Assembly: GCA_036395835.1 (NCBI GenBank)
Contig: DASWCW010000156.1
Span: 1 to 28,561, forward strand
Direction: 5' to 3'
DNA: 28,561 nt
DNA from: AP-16 sp036395835
Lineage (GTDB): Bacteria; Pseudomonadota; Alphaproteobacteria; Rhizobiales; Xanthobacteraceae
The position numbers and the translations under genes are program-made. The stretch's first letter is position 1, and the number at the start of each line of letters is the position of its first letter. Under the pieces are notes generated by a model. The model ran no database searches and was not told the DNA's origin. It saw only the letters and a list, made by a program, of their open reading frames with translations. Positions 19,391-25,832 of this stretch are shown one piece after another.

Positions 19391-19861
19391 TCAATTGCGC
19401 TCGTCGGGCAGGATCGGCAGCGGGTGGAGCTCGATCCCCTCCTCGATGAGCTCGGCGGCGTCGGCGGGCGATGCCTCGCCGTAGATCGAGCGATGCTCGA
19501 TGTCGCCGTAATGCATCTTTCGCGCTTCGTCGGGAAATTTCGCGCCGACGTAATCGGCATTCTTGGTGACGTGGTCGCGCAATTCCCGCAGCTTGGCGCG
19601 CAGCTCGCGTTCCTTCCCGGAGAGCATCGCGACCGGCGCGCGCGGCTCCTGCGCGGGGGACGGAGCCGGGACCGGCACCGGCGCTTCGGGTGCCGCGCCC
19701 TTCGCCACGCCGGGGGCCATGATCGCTTTGCCGACCTTGGTCGAGCCGCACACCGGGCAGCCGATCAGACCGCGCGCCGCCTGCTTGTCATAAGCGTTGG
19801 AGCTTTTGAACCAGCTCTCGAAGCCGTGACCCTTCTCGCAGCTGAGCGCGTAGCGGATCAC
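19391..19861 (-). CDS. DUF1178 family zinc-ribbon-like protein
   Basis: This 156-residue protein starts at GTG 19861, overlapping the TGA of the nitrilase gene by four bases (GTGA), with GGGAAGG just upstream. Cys8 and His12 in LSCEKGHGFESWF, together with Cys35 and Cys38 in GCPVCGS, form a probable metal-binding site as in DUF1178. A Pro/Ala-rich linker follows, then a conserved C-terminal domain (NADYVGAKFPDEARKMHYGD). Function is unknown. Its position after grxC and the nitrilase gene, pointing toward ubiG, is conserved in Rhizobiales. Confidence 0.93.
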   Translation of the reverse strand: MIRYALSCEKGHGFESWFKSSNAYDKQAARGLIGCPVCGSTKVGKAIMAPGVAKGAAPEAPVPVPAPSPAQEPRAPVAMLSGKERELRAKLRELRDHVTKNADYVGAKFPDEARKMHYGDIEHRSIYGEASPADAAELIEEGIELHPLPILPDERN

Positions 19862-20742
19862 GTCGGCCTTCCCACGACATGGAGATGCGTCGGCTCCGCC
19901 ATCGGCTCCAAAATCTCGAAGCGCCGGCCGTGCTGCAGCGAGGGAATGCGCCCGCGCGCGGCGGAGACTTCGGCAAGATCGATGTCGGCCAGCACCACCT
20001 GCGGGTCGACGCCGCCCTCGGCGAGCACGCGGCCCCACGGATCGATCACCAGCGAATGGCCGAACGTCTCCCGGCCATTCTCATGGGTACCGCCCTGGGC
20101 GGCGGCGAACACGAAGCAGCCGTTCTCGATGGCACGGGCACGCAGCAACACGTGCCAATGCGCTTCCCCGGTCTGCCTGGTGAACGCCGAGGGTATGCTC
20201 AGGAACGAGGCGCCGGCTTCGGCGAGAGCCCGGTAGAGCGCCGGGAAGCGCAGATCGTAACAAATCGTCAGGCCGAGCCGACCCCACGGCAGGTCGGTGA
20301 GCACGGCAAGCTCGCCGGCACGGTAGTTGCGGGATTCCCGGTAGCTCTCGCCGCTGGCGAGGTCGACGTCGAACATGTGGATCTTGTCGTAGCGGGCGAC
20401 CACCTCGCCGTGGCGATCGATCAGGAACGAGCGGTTCGCCGCCTTGTCGGCCGAGACTTTGATCGCGAGCGACCCGACGTGCACGAACATGCCGAGCGTC
20501 CGCGCGAGTTCCCGGAACGTCATCAGTGCGGCGTCCTGCTCTTCGGGAACGATGCTGGCAAAAAACCGCTCCCGGCCAGTCTCCATGATGTTGGTCATTT
20601 CCGGGGTAAGCACGTATTCGGCGCCGCGGTCCTTGGCTTGGCCGATCAGCCTTGCGGCCATGTCGGTGTTGGCCTGCGGACTGCGTCCCGAGCGCATCTG
20701 GATGAGGCCGACGCGGAAGCTCGAAGGCTTGCTGCTCTCCAT
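19858..20742 (-). CDS. Carbon-nitrogen hydrolase (nitrilase superfamily, Nit-like)
   Basis: The 294-residue protein has the catalytic triad Glu48 (LTPEMTN), Lys120 (YDKIHMFDVD) and Cys161 (LTICYDLRFP). These contexts match the Nit branch, whose studied members are amidases that repair deaminated glutathione. That role would fit its neighbour grxC, but substrate assignment is an inference. GGAGG lies ten bases before the ATG. It begins 16 bases after grxC and overlaps DUF1178, so all three are probably co-transcribed. Confidence 0.92.
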   Translation of the reverse strand: MESSKPSSFRVGLIQMRSGRSPQANTDMAARLIGQAKDRGAEYVLTPEMTNIMETGRERFFASIVPEEQDAALMTFRELARTLGMFVHVGSLAIKVSADKAANRSFLIDRHGEVVARYDKIHMFDVDLASGESYRESRNYRAGELAVLTDLPWGRLGLTICYDLRFPALYRALAEAGASFLSIPSAFTRQTGEAHWHVLLRARAIENGCFVFAAAQGGTHENGRETFGHSLVIDPWGRVLAEGGVDPQVVLADIDLAEVSAARGRIPSLQHGRRFEILEPMAEPTHLHVVGRPT

Positions 20743-20758
20743 AGGAAGGAGTCCTCCT

Positions 20759-21016
20759 TCAGGCCGCCAGCAACGCGTCGAGCCGGCCCGCCTGCTCGAG
20801 CGCGTAAAGCTCGTCGCAACCGCCGACGTGGGTCGATCCGATGAAGATCTGCGGCGTCGTGGTTTGGCCGTTGGCGCGGCGGATCATCTCCGCGCGATGC
20901 TCGCGATGGCCGGTCACGTCGATCTCATCGAACGCGACGCCTTTCCGGCGCAGCAGCTCCTTCGCCCAGGTGCAATACGAGCAATACGCTCGGGTGTAGA
21001 TCACGACCGGAACCAT
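20759..21016 (-). CDS. grxC: Glutaredoxin 3
   Basis: This 85-residue glutaredoxin has the active site CSYC at residues 12-15 in YTRAYCSYCTWAKELL, the cis-proline TTTPQIFI, and the glutathione-binding GGCDEL. It reduces disulfides with glutathione. Length and motifs are those of GrxC. It starts 30 bases after the stop of the comF remnant, so its original promoter was probably upstream of comF. The integration event that broke comF may have changed its expression. Confidence 0.96.
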   Translation of the reverse strand: MVPVVIYTRAYCSYCTWAKELLRRKGVAFDEIDVTGHREHRAEMIRRANGQTTTPQIFIGSTHVGGCDELYALEQAGRLDALLAA

Positions 21017-21046
21017 CAGATTTGCTTCGAAAGCGTTCGGCCCGCA

Positions 21047-21490
21047 CTATATGGGGCTGCGGCCGATGTTCACAACCCGCGCGAATACCAGCACGTCGAC
21101 CCTCGCAGCGCCGGCCCGATTGAGCGCGCGAGCGCAGGCGTCGATGGTCGCCCCGGACGTCAGCACGTCGTCGATCAGAATCAGCCGCCGGCCGGCGACG
21201 CGCGACCTATCCGCGACCGCAAAGCCTCCCTGCACATTGAGCGCGCGCTCGGATGCGGTCAGCCCGACTTGCTGCAAGGTGGCTTTGACGCGCTTGAGCG
21301 CGTCGCCGAGGAGGGGAACGCCGCTCGCCTGCGACACGATCTTCGCCAGCGCGGCGGATTGATTGAACCGGCGCGCCCACAGGCGTCGCCAATGCAGCGG
21401 GGCAAAGAGGGGGTCCTGTTCGCGGCCTATCGCGCAGCCAGCCGCGAAACATCGGCACTTCTTCGAAAAAATTGGTTGCCTTCCGCGCAT
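21047..21490 (-). pseudogene. comF: comF remnant: phosphoribosyltransferase half, 5' part lost
   Basis: From residue 31 on, the 147-residue frame is clear ComF: PLHWRRLWARRFNQSAALA, QQVGLTASERALNVQGGF, and the PRPP-binding IDDVLTSGATIDACARAL. A complete ComF has about 240 residues with an N-terminal cysteine-rich zinc motif. Here the first 30 residues (MRGRQPIFSKKCRCFAAGCA, then IGREQDPLFA) are not ComF-like, and no zinc motif is present. The break falls near 21400-21404. In a neighbouring frame VPMFRGWLR could be a further ComF trace ending at the repeat 21450-21461, which is uncertain. An integrase gene starts about 170 bases away. The hybrid frame could still be translated. Confidence 0.85.
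21450..21461 (+). repeat. CATCGGCACTTC copy 1, candidate attachment core (comF side)
   Basis: The first of three exact copies of this 12-mer in the window. It lies between the comF remnant and the first integrase gene, where the left junction of an integrated element would be. Copies 1 and 3 share one more base (ACATCGGCACTTC). Its role as crossover core is inferred. Confidence 0.5.
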
Positions 21491-21573
21491 ATTCGCGCAA
21501 ATTAATCGCGGGATCGAGTGCGGGATGGCGTGTGGGACGGGATCGGCGCCCGCCCGCAGATGAGGGGACCATT

Positions 21574-22794
21574 ATGGCACGCAAAATCAATCGACTTTCC
21601 GCAGCCTTCGTCGCGAAGGCTCCGATCGGCCAGCATCCGGACGGCGGGGGCCTCTACCTGGATGTGCACAAAGGCGGCCGATCTTGGATTTTTCGATACA
21701 AACGCGGCCACAAACAGACGTTCATGGGCTTGGGCCCGACCTACGCGGTCAACTTAGCCGAAGCGCGGGAGAAGCGGCGGCAATGCCATCAGCTGCTGCT
21801 GGAGGGCATCGACCCGCTCGAACACCGCAGGGCGCGCGTCCTTGAGCAGCGCGCCGCCGAGCGGCTCACCGCGAGGAAGGCCGTCACGTTCCGGGAGCAT
21901 GCGCTGGAGTACGTCGAGACGCACGAGTCCGCCTGGACTCCGAGGCACTCTCGCGAGTGGACCGACACCCTGGAACGATACGCGTTCCCGGAGCTTGGCT
22001 CGTTGCCGCTGCAGGAGGTCAACACCGACGCAGTGGTGAAGGCGCTGAAACCGATCTGGATCGCGAAGCACGATACGGGCGCCCGGCTGCGGCGGCGGAT
22101 CGAGGCCATCATGAGTTCAGCGAAGGCACGCGGGCTCGTACAGGGCGACAACCCCGTTGAGCTGGACACGCTGCGCCATTTGCTGCCGGCGCGGCCGAAG
22201 AACGGCGGCGACAAGCACCACGAGGCGATGGACTATCGCGAGGTCGGCGCGTTCATGGCGGACCTGCGTAAGGTGGCCAGCATCCCGGCCAGAGCGATGG
22301 AGTTTCTCGTCCTGACGGCCGCGAGGACCGGCGAGGTGCTTGGGATGGAGTGGTCCGAGGTCGACTTCGCCGAGAAGGTCTGGAAAGCCCCGGCATCCAG
22401 GATGAAAAGCGGCCGCGAACATCGCGTCCCGCTGTCCGGGCGCGCGTTCGAAGTGCTCCAGCAGATGTGGGAGATCCGCAGCGGCGGCCTCGTGTTCCCC
22501 GGCCACCGCGGCAAGCTCGGCCACGGCATCTTCCGGTGGCTGCTCAAGGAGGAGCTCAGGCGCGAGGCGACGCCGCACGGAATGAGAGCGACGTTCAAGA
22601 CTTGGGCGACCGAGCAGACGCACTTCCCGGTCCACATCGTGGAGATGGCGTTAGCCCACGCGATCCACAGCGGCGTGGAGCGGGCTTACCAGCGAGGCGA
22701 TCTTTTCGAGAAGCGGCGCAAGCTGATGGACGCATGGGGATCGTTCTGCGCCGCGCCGAAGATATCCGCGAAGCTGCTCTCGATGAAGCGATGA
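21574..22794 (+). CDS. Tyrosine recombinase/integrase 1 (P4-like, DUF4102 arm domain)
   Basis: This 406-residue integrase opens with an arm-DNA-binding domain (HPDGGGLYLDVHKGGRSWIF, MGLGPTYAVNLAEAREKRR), then a SAM-like core-binding domain (TFREHALEYVETHESAWTPR) and the catalytic domain. Catalytic residues are Arg251 in TAARTGEVLGMEW, His335 and Arg338 in HGMRATFKTWA, His362 in ALAHAI, and the nucleophile Tyr372 in AYQRGDLFEKRRKLM. The set looks complete, so it should be active. GAGGGGA lies about five bases before ATG 21574. It directs site-specific insertion and excision of its element. Its position beside truncated comF suggests it, or the related integrase downstream, made this insertion. 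Confidence 0.95.
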   Translation: MARKINRLSAAFVAKAPIGQHPDGGGLYLDVHKGGRSWIFRYKRGHKQTFMGLGPTYAVNLAEAREKRRQCHQLLLEGIDPLEHRRARVLEQRAAERLTARKAVTFREHALEYVETHESAWTPRHSREWTDTLERYAFPELGSLPLQEVNTDAVVKALKPIWIAKHDTGARLRRRIEAIMSSAKARGLVQGDNPVELDTLRHLLPARPKNGGDKHHEAMDYREVGAFMADLRKVASIPARAMEFLVLTAARTGEVLGMEWSEVDFAEKVWKAPASRMKSGREHRVPLSGRAFEVLQQMWEIRSGGLVFPGHRGKLGHGIFRWLLKEELRREATPHGMRATFKTWATEQTHFPVHIVEMALAHAIHSGVERAYQRGDLFEKRRKLMDAWGSFCAAPKISAKLLSMKR

Positions 22795-22941
22795 AGAAGT
22801 GCGGGCGGAGGCACGGCGACATTGAGGTATGGCCTCGCCGGCGCGTGGGCACTGTCTGATGGCCGCCTCGAAAATAATTTTACCAAATAATCGCGCTGGA
22901 GACGACGTGAGATTTCGCACGCAATCGCGCGCGTTGTGTGA

Positions 22942-22985
22942 TACAATGTGGGACATTTCGTCGACAGTAAATCTGATCGACGAAA
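22942..22985 (+). promoter_or_regulatory. Possible -10 box with adjacent 9-bp palindromic operator
   Basis: TACAAT at 22942-22947 matches a -10 element in five of six positions; no good -35 is seen. Just downstream, TTTCGTCGA (22956-22964) and TCGACGAAA (22977-22985) form a perfect inverted repeat around a 12-base AT-rich spacer. A repressor bound there would sit on the transcription start, a usual arrangement for control of integrase or excision genes. The binding protein is unknown. Confidence 0.4.
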
Positions 22986-23052
22986 CCCTGGACTGACTTT
23001 GACGACAAGGCCCTTCGGATAGCGGGGCCAGAGTTCAATGCGCAGGGGCTGT

Positions 23053-23072
23053 GCACGGCGGTCGAGCCGTGC
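23053..23072 (+). other. Hairpin in the 5' leader of the HTH gene
   Basis: GCACGGC and GCCGTGC pair around the loop GGTCGA. It lies 20-30 bases before the ribosome site of the gene at 23102 and has no following T-run, so it may affect translation or RNA stability rather than stop transcription. Confidence 0.4.
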
Positions 23073-23101
23073 GCGGCCCTTTGTGATTCTGGAGGGATGC
23101 G

Positions 23102-23404
23102 ATGAAGACAGAGCAACAACCGGTGGTGCCAGTCTGGGACAACCGCACGCGCACGGCCAAGCGCGGCGGGTTTTCCGTGAAGAAGCTGGATGAATGGATC
23201 AAGGAGGGAAAGGTCGAGACGCGGAAGTTCGGCCTGGGGCACAAAGGCATCCTCGTGCGCTGGGCTTCGGTCGAGGCGCTGATCGAATCCATGCCGCGCC
23301 ACCAGCCGGCGGCGCAGATCTCGGAGAAGTACCGGCAGTTGCGCGCCCAGCGCAAAGACCTCTCGCCCGCCGCGCCTCGCAAGAGGAGGCTGCGCCATGG
23401 CTGA
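23102..23404 (+). CDS. Small HTH-type DNA-binding protein, excisionase-like
   Basis: This 100-residue basic protein has GGEAGG-type spacing upstream (GGAGG at about 23092). Residues 23-63 (GGFSVKKLDEWIKEGKVETR and onward to RWASVEALIESMP) look like a winged-helix or MerR/excisionase-type fold: helix, turn, helix, then a strand pair and a C-terminal helix. The C-terminal third is basic (AQRKDLSPAAPRKRRLRHG). It lies between two integrases and overlaps the next small gene by eight bases. A role as recombination directionality factor or repressor is likely but inferred. Confidence 0.7.
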   Translation: MKTEQQPVVPVWDNRTRTAKRGGFSVKKLDEWIKEGKVETRKFGLGHKGILVRWASVEALIESMPRHQPAAQISEKYRQLRAQRKDLSPAAPRKRRLRHG

Positions 23405-23555
23405 CAGGAACACCCCCCTTGAAACCCTGCGGGACGCACGCGAGGAACGAGTGAAGGGTTTATCGGCCGCCAAGCGCGAGTTGCTGATCGCCCAGGCGCA
23501 GCGTCTTGCCCACGTCTACCCCGCACTTGTGCGGAGGCGCCGCCATACTGTCTGA
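23397..23555 (+). CDS. 52-residue charged protein, unknown
   Basis: AGGAGG at 23384-23389 lies seven bases before ATG 23397, inside the end of the HTH gene, so translation is probably coupled. The product begins MADRNTPLETLRDAREERVK and reads as one amphipathic, Arg/Ala-rich helix ending in RRRRHTV. I do not recognise it. Overlap and a strong ribosome site are the support. Confidence 0.55.
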   Translation: MADRNTPLETLRDAREERVKGLSAAKRELLIAQAQRLAHVYPALVRRRRHTV

Positions 23556-23649
23556 GCGCAAGAGGAAGATCTTCCGTGACTACCAAGCCAAGGCTCGGGC
23601 TCGCGGCGTTGCTGCCGGGAGCCGCAGAGGAAGCTCGCGGGGTGCTATT

Positions 23650-23661
23650 CATCGGCACTTC
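23650..23661 (+). repeat. CATCGGCACTTC copy 2
   Basis: Exact copy of the 12-mer at 21450-21461, in the same orientation. With copy 1 it brackets integrase 1 and both small genes, as expected if these formed one inserted unit of about 2.2 kb. Confidence 0.5.
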
Positions 23662-23683
23662 GTCCCGCCGTCCGCCACGTTTA

Positions 23684-23912
23684 GTATGTTCGAAAGTATG
23701 TTTACTCGACGTATTAGGAAAAATAGCCGTAATTTCAATGATATTTGCCTTATCTGGTCTAATGTGGAATAAGATAAACAAGCTCCGCCATCCTGTGGCA
23801 TCCTGTGAAAAATCCCATGACATCGGCACTTCCTGCTAGACAGTTTCCGCAGTCCTGTGGCAATCTTCGTCCGTATGTAGCCAAAACCGTATGTGCGGAC
23901 GTATGTAGCCAA
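23684..23912 (+). repeat. Clustered short direct repeats upstream of integrase 2 (possible arm sites)
   Basis: GTATGT occurs at 23684, 23696, 23873, 23889 and 23901; two of these extend to GTATGTAGCCAA (23873-23884 and 23901-23912). TCCTGTGGCA occurs at 23791-23800 and 23853-23862, with TCCTGTG at 23801-23807. Repeated short sites next to an integrase gene and a possible crossover core are the layout of integrase arm-type and excisionase sites. The last GTATGT lies about 20 bases before the start codon and could also be an operator. Confidence 0.45.
23821..23832 (+). repeat. CATCGGCACTTC copy 3
   Basis: Third exact copy of the 12-mer, same orientation, 96 bases before integrase 2. It could be the left junction of the second unit. 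The matching right copy is not seen in the rest of the window. Confidence 0.5.
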
Positions 23913-23927
23913 GGAGGAGGACGGGAC

Positions 23928-25454
23928 ATGCCAAAGCGGCGACGTGGACTTCACTGGTTGACGCCGAAGGAGGTCGAGACGTTGGAGGATGGCCTGCATC
24001 CCGACGGCAAAGGCCTCTATTTGCAGGTGCGCGGCAAAGCCCGGTCGTGGCTATTCCGCACGCGCGACAACTGGATGGGGCTCGGCCCGACGCATACCGT
24101 CGGCCTGACCGAAGCGCGCGACCGCGCCCAAAAGTGCCGCCTGCAGGTGCTCGACGGAATTGATCCAATCGAGGCCCGCAAGAAGGCGCGGCTCGAGGCG
24201 CAGCTGGCCGCGTCGAAAGAAGTGACATTCGCCCAATGCGCCGAGGGCTGGATGGCGACCAATGCCATCACCTGGACGCCTCGCTACGCGGAGGCGGTCA
24301 AGCGCAAATTCGAGATGTTCGTTTACCCGAAGCTCGGCAAGCTTCCCGTCCAAAAGTTCGATATGCGGGGCGACGCGAGCAGCGCGGTCGACCTAGTGCA
24401 TGAGGTCCTTAAGCCGATCTGGGAAACCAAGACCAAGACCGCGGAGCTGGTGCAGCAATACATCTACGGCTCGCTCAATTGGGCGATCGCGAAGCACTAT
24501 ATCGCGGGCGACAATGCCGCAGATCTAAAGGGACCGCTTCAATTCCTGCTTCCCAAGGTCAAAGCCTTCTACGTCACCAAGCACCACGACGCGTTGCCTT
24601 GGCAGGAGGCTGGCCAGTTCATGGCGAGGCTGCGGGCGGCGACCGACAATACTGGCGCGCTCCAAGCGGGCTCGCAGGACCGCCGCTGCCAGGTCTGTAG
24701 CAGTCCGCATCTCGCGGAGATCGATGCGGCCACACGTGCTGGCGCCACTCTCGACAGCCGGGCTGCTCAGTTCGGAATCAACCGCAACACTATCTGGCAT
24801 CATTACCGCAACCATGTGGGCGAAAACTTGAGCCCGCCCCGCCGCCCGCTGTCTGCATATGCGATCGAGTTCCTCATTCTGACTGCCGTGCGCAAGAAGC
24901 AGACCTTGGCGGCCGAGTGGAAAGAAATCGATTGGGACGACAAGCTGTGGGTGTGCCCGTGGCAGAAGCGCTCGGGAGAGCAGGGCCACAGGATGGGAGA
25001 GCAGGGCCACAAGATGGGGAAGAAGACCAAGGAGGATTACGTCGTCCCGCTGAACGATGCTGCAATGAACGTACTCCACGCTATGAAGGGATGGCAGGAG
25101 GCCAACGGCATCGAGAGCAAATTCGTTTTCCCCGGAGGTCGTGGCGGACGATCCGGCGGGCGCATGTCCGACACCGCGGTCAACAACTTCCTGAAGGATG
25201 CTCTCGGTCGTCCCGATCTCACCATTCACGGATTCCGCACGACATTCGCCACTTGGTCGGTCGAGCACAACTACGAGGAACGTGACAGCGAGATGGCCCT
25301 TGGCCACGTGATCGGCGGCGACGTCAGGAACATCTACAAGCGCAATGCCAAGAGGATCGAGCCGCGCCGGCTGATGATGCAGGCATGGGCGGACTATTGC
25401 GACCGGATCGAGCCGCTGCCGGCCGAAGTCATCCCGTTCCGCCAGGCCAAGTAA
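23928..25454 (+). CDS. Tyrosine recombinase/integrase 2 with inserted Cys/HTH module
   Basis: This 508-residue homologue of integrase 1 is about 100 residues longer. The arm-binding domain (HPDGKGLYLQVRGKARSWLF, MGLGPTHTVGLTEARDRAQ) and core-binding domain are normal. Residues of about 245-310 are extra: Cys254-Q-V-Cys257, then SSPHLAEIDAATRAGATLDS, then a helix-turn-helix-like AAQFGINRNTIWHHYRNH ending at His296. This resembles a small stand-alone bacterial DNA-binding module. The catalytic domain resumes with AIEFLILTAVR: Arg322, then His434 and Arg437 (HGFRTTFATW), His460 (LGHV) and nucleophile Tyr470 (NIYKRN). After Arg322 comes KKQ where R-x-x-E is usual. GGAGGAGG precedes ATG 23928. Confidence 0.93.
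   Translation: MPKRRRGLHWLTPKEVETLEDGLHPDGKGLYLQVRGKARSWLFRTRDNWMGLGPTHTVGLTEARDRAQKCRLQVLDGIDPIEARKKARLEAQLAASKEVTFAQCAEGWMATNAITWTPRYAEAVKRKFEMFVYPKLGKLPVQKFDMRGDASSAVDLVHEVLKPIWETKTKTAELVQQYIYGSLNWAIAKHYIAGDNAADLKGPLQFLLPKVKAFYVTKHHDALPWQEAGQFMARLRAATDNTGALQAGSQDRRCQVCSSPHLAEIDAATRAGATLDSRAAQFGINRNTIWHHYRNHVGENLSPPRRPLSAYAIEFLILTAVRKKQTLAAEWKEIDWDDKLWVCPWQKRSGEQGHRMGEQGHKMGKKTKEDYVVPLNDAAMNVLHAMKGWQEANGIESKFVFPGGRGGRSGGRMSDTAVNNFLKDALGRPDLTIHGFRTTFATWSVEHNYEERDSEMALGHVIGGDVRNIYKRNAKRIEPRRLMMQAWADYCDRIEPLPAEVIPFRQAK
24974..25015 (+). repeat. Tandem duplication of 21 bp inside integrase 2
   Basis: Two adjacent 21-base units starting GGGAGAGCAGGGCCACA differ at one position and encode GEQGHRM then GEQGHKM. 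They fall in the loop before the catalytic lysine region (KKTKEDYVVPL), which integrase 1 lacks. The frame is kept, so the change lengthens a loop rather than breaking the gene. Confidence 0.85.
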
Positions 25455-25467
25455 GGGAGAGCAGAGC

Positions 25468-25752
25468 ATGAGCGACGTTGCCGGCGGCATCGGCCACAAC
25501 AGGCCGCCCGAGCCGATCGTGGCCATCGCGCCGATCCTGGTCCCGATCCCGACCGCCGCGAACATGATCGGCCGCGGCATCACCTTCATCTACGGCGCAA
25601 TCGCCGACGGCACGATCGAGGCGGTCAAGTCCGATGGACGCACGTTAGTTGTTGTCGAGTCGCTGCGCGCATACGCGGCTGGACTGCCGCCAGTGAAGAT
25701 CAAGCCGATCCATCGACCGCCGGCGCGCTTGAGAAAACGACGCACTGCCTGA
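25468..25752 (+). CDS. Small excisionase-like HTH protein
   Basis: This 94-residue protein starts 13 bases after integrase 2 with GGGAGAG in the gap. Residues 28-72 (PTAANMIGRGITFIYGAIAD, GTIEAVKSDGRTLVVVESLR) fit a helix-turn-helix of the excisionase/AlpA type, with recognition of DNA by the first helix pair and a wing. The C-terminus is basic (PPARLRKRRTA). Co-transcription with integrase 2 and the terminator right after it suggest a two-gene recombination operon, with this protein as directionality factor. The role is inferred. Confidence 0.75.
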   Translation: MSDVAGGIGHNRPPEPIVAIAPILVPIPTAANMIGRGITFIYGAIADGTIEAVKSDGRTLVVVESLRAYAAGLPPVKIKPIHRPPARLRKRRTA

Positions 25753-25759
25753 AATGCCG

Positions 25760-25791
25760 AACGGGGCGGCCGGGAACCGCCCCGTTCTGAT
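25760..25791 (+). terminator. Rho-independent-like terminator after the integrase 2 operon
   Basis: AACGGGGCGG (25760-25769) and CCGCCCCGTT (25777-25786) form a perfect 10-bp stem with loop CCGGGAA, starting eight bases after the stop codon. The tail (CTGATTATGAT) is only moderately T-rich, so efficiency is uncertain. Confidence 0.75.
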
Positions 25792-25832
25792 TATGATCAT
25801 GCGAAAGATAACCCCCAATAATGGAGGCCGAT

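Larger units (their letters stand above)
22795..23101 (+). other. Gap after integrase 1: leader of the HTH gene
   Basis: These 307 bases carry no supported gene. An AT-rich patch (AAAATAATTTTACC) lies near 22870, followed by a possible -10, an inverted repeat and a hairpin, each listed separately. GGAGG at about 23092 is the ribosome site of the next gene. The base composition is lower in GC than the core genes. Confidence 0.5.
23556..23927. other. Low-GC gap between the two recombinase units
   Basis: These 372 bases hold no supported gene. The GC content drops sharply between about 23,680 and 23,820 compared with all flanks. The gap contains two copies of the 12-bp candidate core, five GTATGT motifs and three TCCTGTG motifs. 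It looks like a recombination and control region for integrase 2. Confidence 0.6.

Noticed and set aside
21400..21573. A tRNA gene as integration target beside integrase 1
   Set aside because: P4-type integrases often use tRNA 3' ends, but I found no cloverleaf or T-loop sequence here; the neighbour is comF instead.
23684..23912. A CRISPR array
   Set aside because: The repeats are only 6-12 bases, irregularly spaced, and no cas gene is present.
21574..25454. A recombinase-in-trio element
   Set aside because: Only two tyrosine recombinases are present; they do not overlap and are separated by small HTH genes and a control region.
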